This document shows, piece after piece, positions 19,582-31,050 of a stretch of 64,000 nucleotides of DNA. Both the position numbers and the translations under genes were made by a program. The stretch's first letter is position 1. Each line of letters starts with the position of its first letter. The notes under the pieces are model-generated. The model was not told the DNA's origin, made no database searches, and was given only the letters and a program-made list of their open reading frames with translations. Source of the stretch: Deroplatys truncata (taxonomy: Eukaryota; Arthropoda; Insecta; Mantodea; Mantidae); the NCBI GenBank assembly GCA_030765065.1, contig CM060990.1:498408190-498472189 (forward strand), in the 5' to 3' direction.

Positions 19582-21082
19582 GGGCTTGTATTGCAATCTC
19601 CGGTTAAAAGTCGAGGTTTACTAACCTGTAGTTATTGCTAACTGTTGTTTTAAACAGAGTGCATGCTAGGTAACTGTAGGTTAGTTAACCTGGAGTTTGT
19701 TAACAATTCGGTATGGTTGGCAACATTTTTGTGTGCGATTTCATGCCACCTAGATGGAAACTAGTAGCATTAGATCTTCAAAATAAACTTTTTGCTGTAA
19801 CTCTCTTGAGCTTGCTATCTGATTTATGTGTATAATAAAATCTATAGTTTTATTAAATTAGTGTGTTGGGCTTTCGTGATTAATATAGATCATTTCTGAT
19901 AGCTTGATAATAGGCTTGAAACATTTAGGAACGTAATAAAGCATGCTTGCTTTTGATAATATGATTTGTATAGGTTAGATAGTGACATTTGTTAGGGTTA
20001 TACTGTTAATTTAATTGCAGTGAGTTTGGAATAGGTTAAGTGTTTCGGTATGTTTAAAAATGAATTATTTGCCATTAATATAGTTCTTGAAGGTAGTGTT
20101 AAATAGATAACTGTACATGTAGTGCAGTTAGGGTATTTCAAAGTATTAGGTCATAATATGAGGTTTCACTCTAAATAATAGTTTATTTAGGTCAATGGAG
20201 AAATAGATTTTGCATTAATAGAAACACGTTGGTAGCAGAGAAGGCAGGAGTGTCTCTTGATTCTAACATATGCTAATAATTATTGTATTAATGTTGCTCT
20301 TGAAATATTCAAAGCCTAGTCTTATTTTATTTCTGCCAGGAGTTTGTATGACATGGAGGTATTAGCTTATTCCACTAAACTGAAATTTGTGTTGTTAATT
20401 TAAGAAACACTTTCGTCAAGTGTGTACAATTAAAACTAAGAAGGCCATAAACTTAGGAAGAGGTTGTGCTGCTACAAATTATTACAGAGCATAAGTGTGA
20501 TAGAAAATAAAGCTATAATGCAGTTTTGATTAATCTGAATCATTTCCCAATTTCCTCATTCCTCTCCTCACATTAATTTCTTCCGAGATCTTATTCCTAT
20601 AATATGAATAATATCTGAGCTGTTCACCTTGCCATAAAAAGAATAATGTAGAGCTTTTGCTGGATTAAAACATTTCAGAATATTCAATTATATAAGTTTC
20701 ACTGTGAATATGCTCTGTGATTGTTAGTGTGAAAATATTAACCTTAGCGAAATGATTAATAAATACTTATGTTTGGAGGAAAAACACCACACAAAAAAAA
20801 ATAAAAAGCATATGTTACGTAGGATTTTGACCTTAATATATTTCTGTAGATTAGTGCAGAAATATTTTGCGTGATTTCAAAGTGTTACCTTATATAGATT
20901 TTTACTTTCGACTTCCTACAGGTTAGTAGGAAAATAGGGCATTTTGGAATATAAGTTTTCCACCATTAAAATACTTTGTAAGGGTTGCTTGCAAAATAAG
21001 TTGGATGCTTTTATGAATATCGGGTTAGTATCAGTTCATTAAATTAAGCAAATACTACTTCTATGCACCTTAAAAAAAAAAA

Positions 21083-21125
<43 letters not shown>

Positions 21126-21349
21126 AAATGCTAAGTATGCTGTTGGAGGCATTATGCAGCAGAAATGTAATAGAAATTACAGCTACCTGTGCAACTTCGA
21201 TAAACCAACCAATACCCAATATGGCGGTTAGCTCATTGCTAAGAGTAACTCCCAGTTAGCTGTTAACCGAAGGTCATAATAAGAAAATTTGGAATAACTC
21301 TCAGTTAATATTAAACTGGAACTTTAACTGGAGATTGCAATTCAGGACC
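19582..21349. mobile_element. Non-coding PIF/Harbinger-like element, 1.77 kb, TSD TAA
   Basis: The left end GGGCTTGTATTGCAATCTCC (19582) and the reverse complement of the right end, GGTCCTGAATTGCAATCTCC, match at 17 of the first 20 bases, and similarity continues for some 10 bases more. The repeats are flanked by TAA on both sides (19579-19581 and 21350-21352), the 3-bp TWA target duplication typical of PIF/Harbinger. No open frame of note lies inside, so it would be non-autonomous. It lies 266 bp from a second Harbinger-like element with different ends. Assignment to PIF/Harbinger rests on TIR plus TSD only. Confidence 0.65.
21072..21118. repeat. A homopolymer followed by a (GA)n microsatellite
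   Basis: About 20 A residues are followed by some 14 GA units and two GCGA steps. It lies within the non-coding Harbinger-like element. Slippage is expected. Confidence 0.95.
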
Positions 21350-22043
21350 TAAGATGTCTACACTAAGTAAGCTGGCAATGAAGGTAATTATGGTTCCTCC
21401 TGCTTTAGTTGAGAGAAGCTCAATTGGATTTTAAATTCTAAATGGTTGTGTCTGAAAGAAGAAAACCTTGTAACTCACCTAAAGCTTAAAATTAATCAAC
21501 CTCAAGAGTGTTGTACAGAGACTAAGAGTGACACAGATTTTCATTCTTTAGTATTGTTCTCTTATTGTAGTATGTTCCTGTATAACTTAACATTATTTTT
21601 GTGAGACAAACTTAAGGTACTTGTCCACGATGCAACTTAAATGGCTTGCAACTTCGAACTGCGCAACAAAAGTGGAGATGCATCGTGTAAACTGCCAAGC
21701 AAGTAGGAAAATTGCATGCGCAACTCAAATTCAGCGCAACTTCTAAGTGGCGTGCAACTTAGGAAGTTGCTTCGTGTACGCAGCGAAAAAAAGAAAGTTG
21801 CGCCATCTGAAAGCGGATTGAACAGTTTAGAAAACTTTTGTGGCGTATTCCGTGCAACTTTGTTATGTCATATGCTGTGAAAGTAAATATCTGTTTGAGA
21901 GGTAGGTACAAGGATTATAATTTGTGTTACACTAAATACAGAATTAAGATAGATACGTGCATTTTATTTCCTTAACAATACGAACAATTTATTGCAGTAC
22001 GGTGACAATTTATTTCTTCATAGCTAATAATGTCCTTAACAAT

Positions 22044-22372
22044 AAATGGACGAGGGAAATGACAAAAAAGTTTATTGAAATGATTGAGACCAAAGATTGC
22101 TTGTGGAGAGTAGACACTGCGGATTACAGAAATAAACAAAAGCGACAAAATGCGTTACATGATATAGAAATAGAGTTCTACATGTCAGCAGAGGAAATTA
22201 AAGTAAAAATCTACAGGTTGAGAACCAAGTTCACCAACGAAAGGAACGAAATGAATGCAGGGAAATCTGGAAGTGGTGCAAAGACAAGTATAAAACAAAA
22301 TGGGAATTTTATGATGCTCTGCAGTTTATGTTTTACCACACCAGCACCAATAATGATGCAGTAGATGAATAG
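22044..22372 (+). pseudogene. MADF-domain gene of the Harbinger element (frameshifted)
   Basis: The reading KWTREMTKKFIEMIE, LWRVDTADYRNKQKR, ALHDIEIEFYMSAEEIK, KIYRLRTKFTNERNEM is the three-helix MADF DNA-binding domain. Near 22270 the frame slips, and the neighbouring frame continues KDKYKTKWEFYDALQF to a stop at 22370-22372, as the end of a MADF domain should. In Harbinger elements this accessory protein binds DNA and helps transposase reach the element. No in-frame ATG precedes the domain closely. Possible splice acceptors (ttattgcag, ttcttcatag) lie just upstream, so an upstream exon may be lost or unrecognised. Confidence 0.75.
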
Positions 22373-22775
22373 ATTCTTTGGTAAGTACCAACAAACTCAC
22401 TTTAAATGTAGCGATATTGCCATGGAACCTCTCCTTCATGGCAAAAAATACTTCTTGAATTCCTAACGTTTTTTGCTGCAGTATGGGGATTCATACTTGC
22501 AGTTCTTTGCAACGGCATAAAGTCTTAGTTCTTATTGTGCCAAATATAAGAAATAAATACATCTTTGACTGATAGCTGCTGCCTAAAAAAAATCACAGTG
22601 ATTATATAGATGACAACCGAACGTGTTATATATTAAACTTGGTAATGTTGCTGCTCCATTATCTTAAGCCGAATTACCTGTGGCTAGAAATCTCAGTGTC
22701 AACACAAGACGTTCTGTTGCTGATATTGACCTTCTCATTATTGTATCTTGCTTCTGTATTACAGGTGCTATTCTT

Positions 22776-22982
22776 CTAAGCAGATAATTCTAAATTTTGA
22801 TCTCCATCGTAGAGCTCTTGCAGCAAGTTGTTTACAACCCCACAATATTCGCGACTTAAAATCCACTCTCTTACCCTACACTTTCTGGCCGTCCTTTTAC
22901 GTTTTTCTCTACGTCGACGAAGTAAAATAAGAGACAGGCATGCTACGGATAAAACTTCATTATCAGATGAAATATTTGCCAT
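22776..22982 (-). pseudogene. Harbinger (HARBI1-like) transposase, N-terminal fragment
   Basis: The frame starts at ATG 22982 (MANISSDNEVLS) and contains RRRREKRKRTARKCRVREW, SREYCGVVNNLLQELYDGDQ, then a stop at 22776. The arginine-rich block followed by W...R...YxxLxxEL is the known N-terminal signature of PIF/Harbinger transposases. The catalytic DDE domain that should follow is absent between here and the MADF gene, so the copy cannot supply transposase. The two genes converge, which fits the family. Confidence 0.7.
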
Positions 22983-23205
22983 ACAAAGCACACAGCTGAC
23001 TAAAAAGTGGCATGCAGAAAAATTACCGCCACAAATATAGCATTGTGTAAACGCTTGGTGCAACATTTCTGTGGACATGCCACTTTTATAGTGGCGCAAC
23101 TCGAAATCGTGCAACTTTGCAAGCTGTATGTAAACAGAACATGCCACATTTGTGGCCCGCAAGAAAAGTAGCATGCCATAAAACTGGCATCGTGGACGAG
23201 TACCT

Positions 23206-23976
23206 TTACTTTACTGTCACAAAAAATTTAATGTACTGAAGCTTATTTGTGTGAAAGAAATACATTATATACAAAATAAAGCATGAAGTATAACTATAAA
23301 AAAGATAAACTATAATTATAAAACCAAATAAAGCATAATATGGGTTGCTGTAGTAATTCAGGTTACACTATTCGAAGTGCAACTTCCATGAACAAATTGT
23401 TAATCAACAAATTTAAATTAAAATCAAGTAAATAAATTATGGAACTCACCAAATTGATACTAGAGTTCTCCAATGCATTTCTATTTCAGTGTTATGGATT
23501 TGCTCACAATTCTCAATAGATTTTAATTTCTGGTATGTTTCATTTTCTGTGCTCACAATTGCTGAAGCACATAACCTTGTTTGTCATTATGCTTCTTAGA
23601 AACCTTTTATTCTTTTGACATTTAAAAATGACTTTTCAGCTGTTGCCAACATCACGCTCAACTTAAATAACTGAATCATTGTATAGAGATCTGGTACACT
23701 ATTAGCTGAACAGCTGTTATTAATAATCATGAATATTAGAATGTTGTGTAAGAACAGAGTTTAGAGTTTATTGACCATCAGGCTGTTTTACAACATTGTA
23801 TTTGATTTTAGTTCTTAATACTATACATATGTACAATATTAAAATTATTATTACAATACATTGATGATATTATACAATATTAGGGACTTCATATATAATT
23901 TAAAATTTAGTACATTAAATTTATGTAATGGTGCTAAACTGGAGCTAATTAACACTAAGCTCATTTAGTTATTTGC
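23206..23976. other. AT-rich spacer, nothing recognised
   Basis: There are no open frames or repeats of note. A run of TA-rich sequence near 23,810-23,900 could be the 3' UTR of the LINE remnant that follows on the minus strand. Confidence 0.5.
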
Positions 23977-24213
23977 TCATCTTGTGAAAATTGTTGCATT
24001 CAGAGAAACCTTCTTTTGAATAAAATGCTTTATTTTTAGCCATTTATTCAGAAATGTTTTGTATCTATGAATGGCTAGTGAGGTAATGTGACCCGGAAGT
24101 TTATTATACATATGTAATCCTAAATATTTGTGACTGTTATATATTTTTGATAATCCAGAAAAAGGTAAATCTAAGACTGAATTATTTTGTGTTGAGTAAC
24201 TATGTATTGTCTG
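23977..24213 (-). pseudogene. Reverse transcriptase C-terminus of an unrelated LINE (CR1/Jockey-like)
   Basis: An open frame of 78 codons ends at a stop at 23977-23979. It reads HSYSTQNNSVLDLPFSGL, KYLGLHMYNKLPGHITSL, YKTFLNKWLKIKHF. The HxY(N/S)TR...GxxLYNKLP...FKxxLxxxL pattern is the common tail of arthropod CR1- and Jockey-type reverse transcriptases. It has no start codon and nothing upstream to the element's left of homology, so this is a 5'-truncated, old copy. It is unrelated to the A-I family. Confidence 0.55.
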
Positions 24214-24742
24214 TCAAAGCGCACATTTTAGCAAATATCAGAGAATGGTGTATGTACAATGCTGGCACAGTCATGATTTTAAGTTTTGGAAAAATTGTCT
24301 GCACGGATGGTTATAATTCAAATTAGCAATACATCTTATTGCCTTTTTTTGCCACTTGAATACATTACATTAGGTACACATTCCCATTACACCTCTGTGA
24401 TAGCAATACTGAATGCAACAACCAGAAATGTTGAATGCAAGCACTTAGAGTATTATTATTTACTGAAAGTGTTCTCTGATTTTCAACCATAACAATATAG
24501 TTTCAAATCTCATCCAGCTGCACTTGCGTCATACCCAAACAAGTGACTCACAATGAATTCATCACTGCATTGCGTTTGAATGATGATGATGATGATATGC
24601 GGTTTAAGGGCGCTAAACTGCTAGGGTCATCAGCGCCCTTACAATGTGTAAAATATAAGGTCAAAATATAAAAGGTAAAAAAACCGCATAATTAAAAAAC
24701 GGGACACAAACCCGCGATGTCCAAAAAGTTAAAACTCACAAT

Positions 24743-24812
24743 AGCATAACAATAACAATAACAACAAGAATAAAAATAACAACAAGAATAACAATAACAA
24801 CAATAATAACAA
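24743..24812 (-). repeat. AAC/AAT/AAG triplet array in the 3' UTR of copy D
   Basis: This is about 70 bp of AAY/AAG triplets. The same arrangement, with an extra unit, is found in copy G. Confidence 0.8.
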
Positions 24813-24975
24813 TAAATATATCTCAAAAACCAACACACTAAAAGCAAACCCAATAAAAGATTAAAACGTGTCAAGAACTGTAGAATGCGGGACATGAGCG
24901 CCATATGTCACTGGGGAGTAAGTCCCTATAAAAACATACAGAATAAAATAACAAAGCTAAAAGACGCTCAGCGCA

Positions 24976-27900
24976 TCAAATGCGACGATTAAAATCAATG
25001 TCACTTATAAAACGTAAAAGACATTCTACAGCATGCGCGTCGTCTGCCAAAACGTTGGCTATGCCAACAGGCAGACCCAGGCGAACGCGCAGTGGAGCTA
25101 AAACTTGACACTCAGTTAAAATGTGACGCACCGTTAAGGGCACGTCACACTGCTGACACAGCGGAGCGGGATCACCACTGAGCAGGTAACTATGACTAAA
25201 ACGACAATGTCCAATTCGTAAACGGGCTAAAAGTACCTCTTCCCGACGTAAAGAACGAGAAGAGGTACCCCAGATTAACGGGAGAGGCTTAACCTCCCGC
25301 AACTTGTTCCCCCGGAGGGCCGTCCACTCATCGCGCCAGCGCGAGAGGATGCGGCGACGTAAAATAACACACGAATCTGACGAGGGAACAACAGAGGTAA
25401 AAAATCTGGGTAATAAAATCGCCGATTTCGCAGCGGCGTCGGCAGACTCATTACCTGAGATGCCCACATGACCTGGAATCCACATGAAGGACACGCTGAT
25501 GCCAGTGACACCAAGCGAGTGGAGCAGGTCATGTATGCGCTGTACAAGCGGGTGGTAATGGTACAGCGCAGTAATAGTCTGAAGGGCACTCAGAGAGTCC
25601 GTACAAATAAAACAGTGCTGTAAGGCGTGCCGCTGAATGTATAAAATAGATTGATAAATGCTAAAAAGTTCGGCGGTAAAAATTGAACACTGTACAGGTA
25701 AACGAAACTTAAAACTACAGTGATCAGAAACAAAGGCACATCCAACTCCAGCTTCAGTCTTAGATCCATCGGTAAAGATAAAATGGAAGTCTCCGAATTG
25801 AGCCCGTACTTCTAAAAAAGCCGATCTAAAGACTGAAGCAGGGGTCTCAGGCTTCGGCATCGACGTTAGCCCAAGGTGACAGTGGGCCTCAGCGCGAGAC
25901 CATGGAGGAAAACGCGTTTCCCCCCGTGGAAGGGTCGGCGCTGGCGGAACGTCTAAAAGCCGAAGGAGCTGTCGAAAGCGAACCCCTGGTGGGAGCAAAG
26001 CAGAGGAGCTAATAAAATAGTGACGATCAAGTGACTCCTCGAAAAATAACTCGAAGGACGGGTGGTCAGGCAAGCTTGAGAGTCGACAAGCATAGCTGCA
26101 CAAGAGCATCTCACGCCTGAAGGACAGCGGAGGCTCTGCAGCTTCAGCATACAGGCTAAAACAGGGCTGGTTGGAAAGGCCCCTGTAGCGACTCCTATGC
26201 CACGATGGTGAATGGCATTCAATCGACGTAACACAGATGGACGTGCCGACGAATAAACAATACACCCGTAATCAAGCTTGGATCGGACCAAAGAGCGATA
26301 AAGGCGAAGAAGGACGGTCCGATCAGCTCCCCAGGATGTGCCACTTAAAACACGTAAAATATTAAGAGAACGGTCACACTTTGCTTTTAAAAAGGAAACG
26401 TGCGAGGTCCAACACAACTTCCTGTCAAAAATCAACCCCAAAATTTTCGCCTCGTCTGCAAACGGAAGTATCCCTGACCCAAGATGGAGAGAGGGCGGAG
26501 GGAAATACTTCCGGCGCCAAAAGTTGATGCAGACGGATTTCTCGGCGGAGAAATTAAAGCCGTTGGCGTTACTCCAGGCGTAGAGACGGTCGATACAGCT
26601 CTGGAGACGGCGTTCGAGTAGACAGGTCCGCCGTGAACTACAATAAATAGCGAAATCGTCAACAAAAAGGGACGATGAAATGCCAGGTGGAATACAATCA
26701 ACAATGGGGTTGATAGCAATCGCAAAAAGTGTGACACTGAGTACAGAGCCCTGCGGTACTCCGTTCTCTTGAATAAAACGACGAGATAAAACCGAGCCCA
26801 CACGTACACGAAAGACGCGGTCCGTCATAAACTCCCGAAGAAATATGGGAAGACGACCGCGGATATTCCAATCGTGAAGTGTACGTAAAATGCCGCCCCT
26901 CCAACAAGTGTCATAAGCTTTCTCCAGGTCAAAAAATACAGCCACGGTTTGACACTTTCTCAGAAATCCATTCATAATATGCGTCGACAAGGACACCAGA
27001 TGGTCGACGGTAGAGCGATAGCGACGAAACCCGCACTGAGCGTTCGCTAGAAGTTTCTGAGACTCAAGCCACCATGTCAACCGCCCGTTGATCATGCGCT
27101 CCATCACCTTGCAAATGCAACTGGTGAGGGAGATAGGGCGGTAGCTGGAAGGTAGTTGGCGATCCTTTCCAGGCTTAAGTATAGGGACAATGGTGGCATC
27201 GCGCCAAACGGAAGGAAAAACGCCGTTTTGCCAAATACGGTTATAGACCTGTAAGAGAAAGAGTTTACTGTCGGCTGAAAGGTTCTTTAACATCAGGACA
27301 TGAATGCCGTCCGGCCCGGGAGCGGAATGCCGAGAGCAATGAAGAGCGTGCTCCAGCTCCTTCATTGTGAATAGTTCGTTATAGCATTCATCATTAGCAG
27401 ACCGAAAAGTATATGATGCGGAATCCTGCCGGTCCTTAATAGAGCGAAAGCCGGCGGAATAATGGTCTGAACAGGAAACCGCCTCAAAGGCAGAACCCAG
27501 AGTGTTAGCGATGGCAGCCGGATCCACTATGGTGGCATTAGAAACCTGAAGGCCAGAAACAGTACAATGTGACACTTTACCTGAGAAGCGACGAAGTTTA
27601 TCGCAAACAACGGATGAAGGCGTAAAACGATTAAAAGACTCGACAAAACGAGCCCAAGATGCCTTCTTGCTATCCTGAATAATGCGACGAGCCCTGGCGC
27701 GCGATTGTTTAAAAGTCACCAAATTATCAAGTGTAGGGTGGCGCCGAAACACCCTAAGTGCAGTCCTACGGGCACGAACGGCGTCCCGACAATCCTCGTT
27801 CCACCACGGAACAGGTGGCCGCCGAGGTTGGGAGGATGAACGGGGTATTGCACGTTCGGCGGCTGAGAAAATAATAGACGTAAGGTGCTGCACTAGTTGA

Positions 27901-28664
27901 TTAATGTCGGAGAAGGGCTGGTCGTCAAAATGCACGATGCTGGAATACAAGCTCCAGTCGGCTTTTGCGAATATCCAGGTAGGCACTCTGGAATGCTGTA
28001 CGTGGTGCGACAGAAGAGAAACGATGCAGGGGAAATGGTCGCTGGAGTAGGTGTCAGCGACGACGTTCCACTGAAGACGACGTGCAAGCTGGATTGAGCA
28101 TATGGCAAGGTCCAGGTGAGAGAATGTACCGGAAGAATCAGAAATAAAAGTAGGTGCACCTGTATTGAGGATGGAAAGATTGAACTGATAAAAAATGTCG
28201 GAAAGAAGAGTTCCCCTCGCACAAGCCCTTGGCGAACCCCATAGTGGGTGATGGGCATTAAAATCTCCCAACAGAAGAAATGGTGTTGGGAGAGCGGACA
28301 GGAGAGCTCGAATGTCCGCGGGAGCGAGGGGAGACGATGGAGGTGAATATACAGAGCAAACAGAAAACAAAAAGCCGGGTAAGTGAAGGCGAACGGCAAC
28401 AGCTTGCAAGTCGGATGTAAGTGTGACAGGTGTAAAATGAACGTCGTTACGCACTAAGAACATGACACCTCCATGAGCAGGAGTACCCTCCTCCGGTTCA
28501 AGGTCGTAGCCAACCGGAGTATATCCTCGGAGATCAAAAGGATCGTGAGGGCGAAGCTTAGTCTCCTGCAAACATACGACCATAGGCGAATGCGAACGCA
28601 ATAAAAGTTGCAGTTCCGCCCTATGCGATCGTACACCACGTACATTCCAGGTCAGGATAGCCAT
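24976..28664 (-). pseudogene. LINE ORF2, copy D: broken by one single-base deletion
   Basis: The span is 3689 nt against 3690 in intact copies. The N-terminal 835 or so residues (endonuclease and reverse transcriptase, FVDD present) read from 28664; the C-terminal part (RNase H and knuckle) is in the next frame. The shift lies near 26155-26165, where D has ...ctaaaacagggctgg and other copies have one base more, just after GAFPTSPV. The N-terminal frame then runs about 68 foreign codons to 25953. Apart from this lesion no domain is lost, so D was inactivated recently or the base is an assembly error. Confidence 0.92.
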
Positions 28665-28686
28665 GGAGAATAAGGGGACAAACTGT

Positions 28687-29976
28687 CTATTTAGAAGGGC
28701 GGCTTAAAATTACCTTTTGTTTAACCTTTGGGCTCGGGCTTTTTGTATGGAGTTGGTCAGACTCCATAGCTTCCTCGGAGGGAGGGCCCACGCGCTCAGT
28801 GCCAGAAACCGATTCAAGCGCCGTGAATCGGTTCTGGGTGGCGATGGGTGAAGGGTGCCGCTGAGCGCGGCTTGTCCCAGGACCATCCTGGGACAGCGAC
28901 CTCCGAGGAGGAGAAGGTGAACCTTTGTTACCGCGCGCACGCGGAGGGTCTTTTAAAAAATCTTCCCTACGAAGTTTCTGCTTGGGCTTCTTTTCAACGG
29001 CTTGCGACTTCATTGACTTGGGACCAGGTTTATACGGCTTGGTAACTGTAGCCTTAATAGACGGCCGGATGGTAGTGGCGGTTAATCCAGTCAAGGTCCA
29101 GGTCTGAGTTTCGGCATCTACTCGTGGTACTGGCGAGGCAACAACAGAACTAAATGTGCCAGATCGCAGGAGTGAAGGTTGGCGCGCATGGAAACGCCTC
29201 CGGGCTTCAGCGAAGGAGAGTTTTTCCTTTACCCGGATCTCCTGGATCGCCTTCTCGTCCAAATACCGCGGACAGTCGGCAAACGAAGCAGAATGTGGCC
29301 CTTTACAATTAACGCAGACGGGGGCTGTTGAACAGGTACCTTCGTGTGAGGGCTGGCTACATGTTGCACAGATGTTAACGGCACTCTTACAGGAGACTTG
29401 CGTATGCCCAAAACGTTGGCATTTAAAACAACGCAGAGGTCTAGGAATATAAGGCCTCACAGAAATCCGTTCGTACCCTGCGGAAATGCTCGTGGGCAGA
29501 TCGACGCCATCAAATGTAATAAACAGGGTACGAGTGGGTACCAATACGCCGTCGCGTTTGGCCTGCACTCGATGGACCGCTGTCACCTTCTGGTCTGCAA
29601 GATATTCTACCAGGTCCTCGTCCGATATACCATCGAGGCTATGGGTGGTAATAACGCCTCGACAGGAGTTCAATGTGCGGTGCTTCTCCACACGGATGGG
29701 ATAGCCGTGGAGAAGCGTAGCGCGCAACAAGGTCTTACTTTGCTGATCGGATTTCGTTTGGGCTAATAAGGAACCATTCCGTAGACGAGTGCAGGACTGA
29801 ACCGCACCAGCAATTGCATCAATGCCCTTTTGAATGATGAAAGGGTTCACCTTCTCAAAGCTTTGTCCTTCTTCGGTTCGTGAAATGACCAAGTAACAAC
29901 CAGTTGTCGGTGGTGTCACTTCTGTTACATAAACTTTTCGGCGCTTGTTAGTATTAATGGAGGAAGGGTGCTCCAT
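28687..29976 (-). CDS. LINE ORF1, copy D: gag-like protein, intact
   Basis: This is 429 aa from ATG 29976 (MEHPSSINTNKRRK). The three zinc knuckles are intact. It defines the second ORF1 type of the family: TEVTPPTTGCYLVISRTEEG, GIDAIAGAVQSC, LLAQTKSDQQSK and YLADQKVTAVH. It has CKGPHSAS where other copies have CKGSHSAS in the third knuckle. The stop lies 22 nt before the ORF2 ATG. Confidence 0.92.
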   Translation of the reverse strand: MEHPSSINTNKRRKVYVTEVTPPTTGCYLVISRTEEGQSFEKVNPFIIQKGIDAIAGAVQSCTRLRNGSLLAQTKSDQQSKTLLRATLLHGYPIRVEKHRTLNSCRGVITTHSLDGISDEDLVEYLADQKVTAVHRVQAKRDGVLVPTRTLFITFDGVDLPTSISAGYERISVRPYIPRPLRCFKCQRFGHTQVSCKSAVNICATCSQPSHEGTCSTAPVCVNCKGPHSASFADCPRYLDEKAIQEIRVKEKLSFAEARRRFHARQPSLLRSGTFSSVVASPVPRVDAETQTWTLTGLTATTIRPSIKATVTKPYKPGPKSMKSQAVEKKPKQKLRREDFLKDPPRARGNKGSPSPPRRSLSQDGPGTSRAQRHPSPIATQNRFTALESVSGTERVGPPSEEAMESDQLHTKSPSPKVKQKVILSRPSK

Positions 29977-30625
29977 AGCGAAATAAATCCTCCACCATTG
30001 CAACCGTCTCCGACCTCGGGCTCTGACTTCTCGGGCGTTACCCCGGCTTGGGTGAGTGGCCTATCTATACCAGACTCACCCCAGGGTCACACCTCCCAGA
30101 ACATAGACAGAGGGACCCAATCGCCGTCAGAAGTCAGCAGCTCATGCAATGGCCCCCCCGCGGGACTGCAGTTGAACAGCGGATACGAACAACAACCCTA
30201 CATGACGACCCCGGGTGGTGGGGATGACGCCATTACCCACTCACCCAGCTGCGCACGCGGTGCGCGGGTATCCGTCAGGCTGTGTCCACGGAGGATTTAA
30301 ATAAAAAGATAAAAGAAACTAAAACTGTGTGGGCGTTTCGCACGCAAGGTAGGCCGGCGGGGAAGAAAAAGAGAGATATGCGAATGTCGTGGTGCGAAAT
30401 GGCCGGAAAGTGATAAGGGAAGAAAGAAACGATGGTGAGGTGCGGTATGGATGGAATGCAAAGAACGCACGAGAGCCTACCTTGGGTCCACCGGTCACGA
30501 GAAGAACCCACCTCGACCGGATGGGGGTGAGAGGATGAATGTGGCGATGAGTGGCTCGGGAACCCCCGGGTGCGCCAAAAACCCGTACTCACATAAGGTG
30601 AGCCCCTGAGGGGATTGCGTTTGAA

Positions 30626-31050
30626 GCAAACCTACATTATAAACACTCGCAATTATGAATTCATTCTCAAATAATTTACCTATGCTGGAAATAGGAGCTC
30701 TAAAGGCCTAGAAACCCAGTAATCACTGGCAGCCAACCACAAGGCAAACCATGTTGGGCCTTTAGCTTCACTGCTATTAAACTTACACATAGCCTCCAAA
30801 TTCTAAGTAGCAAATTACGCTGAATAGCACCAACATTCACACTTGTAGCTATTACTTACATGTTTGAATAATGTTAGTGACACTTTGAATAAAGTTTCTG
30901 AATCCGTTAAGTAGCTACCAGTCCTCAAAAAAGTGATTTGAGTGAACCTTAAGTCAACACCAGACTTCACTATAAAAATAATCAAATCCCACCCAATTTT
31001 CACCCTTTCCCCATTCATTTTTGAGTTGAATTATGTTTGACTAATATTGG
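30626..31050. other. Unique-looking spacer between copies D and E
   Basis: These 425 bp are AT-rich, without a recognised gene. They are the left flank of copy E and continue at 53499 after E. Confidence 0.6.

Larger units (their letters stand above)
21615..23205. mobile_element. PIF/Harbinger element, 1.59 kb, TSD TTA, internally deleted
   Basis: The left end AGGTACTTGTCCACGATGC and the reverse complement of the right end AGGTACTCGTCCACGATGC differ at one base in 19; looser similarity continues to about 43 bp. TTA flanks both ends (21612-21614 and 23206-23208). Subterminal regions repeat the motif GCAACTT many times on both strands, as DNA transposons often do for transposase binding. Inside are the remains of a MADF-domain gene (plus strand) and of a transposase N-terminus (minus strand), the usual two-gene layout of animal Harbinger elements. 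The DDE catalytic part is missing. Confidence 0.85.
24581..30613 (-). mobile_element. LINE copy D, full length, solitary
   Basis: D is 6033 bp long, with a perfect 12-bp target duplication attgcgtttgaa at 24569-24580 and 30614-30625. Neither flank is LINE sequence; this is the only long copy with both ends in unique DNA. It has the 637-nt leader and a 395-nt 3' UTR with the hairpin. ORF1 is intact; ORF2 has a single 1-bp deletion. It belongs to the MAILTWN subfamily with a 22-nt spacer, and to the type-II ORF1 and ORF2 C-terminal groups. Confidence 0.97.
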
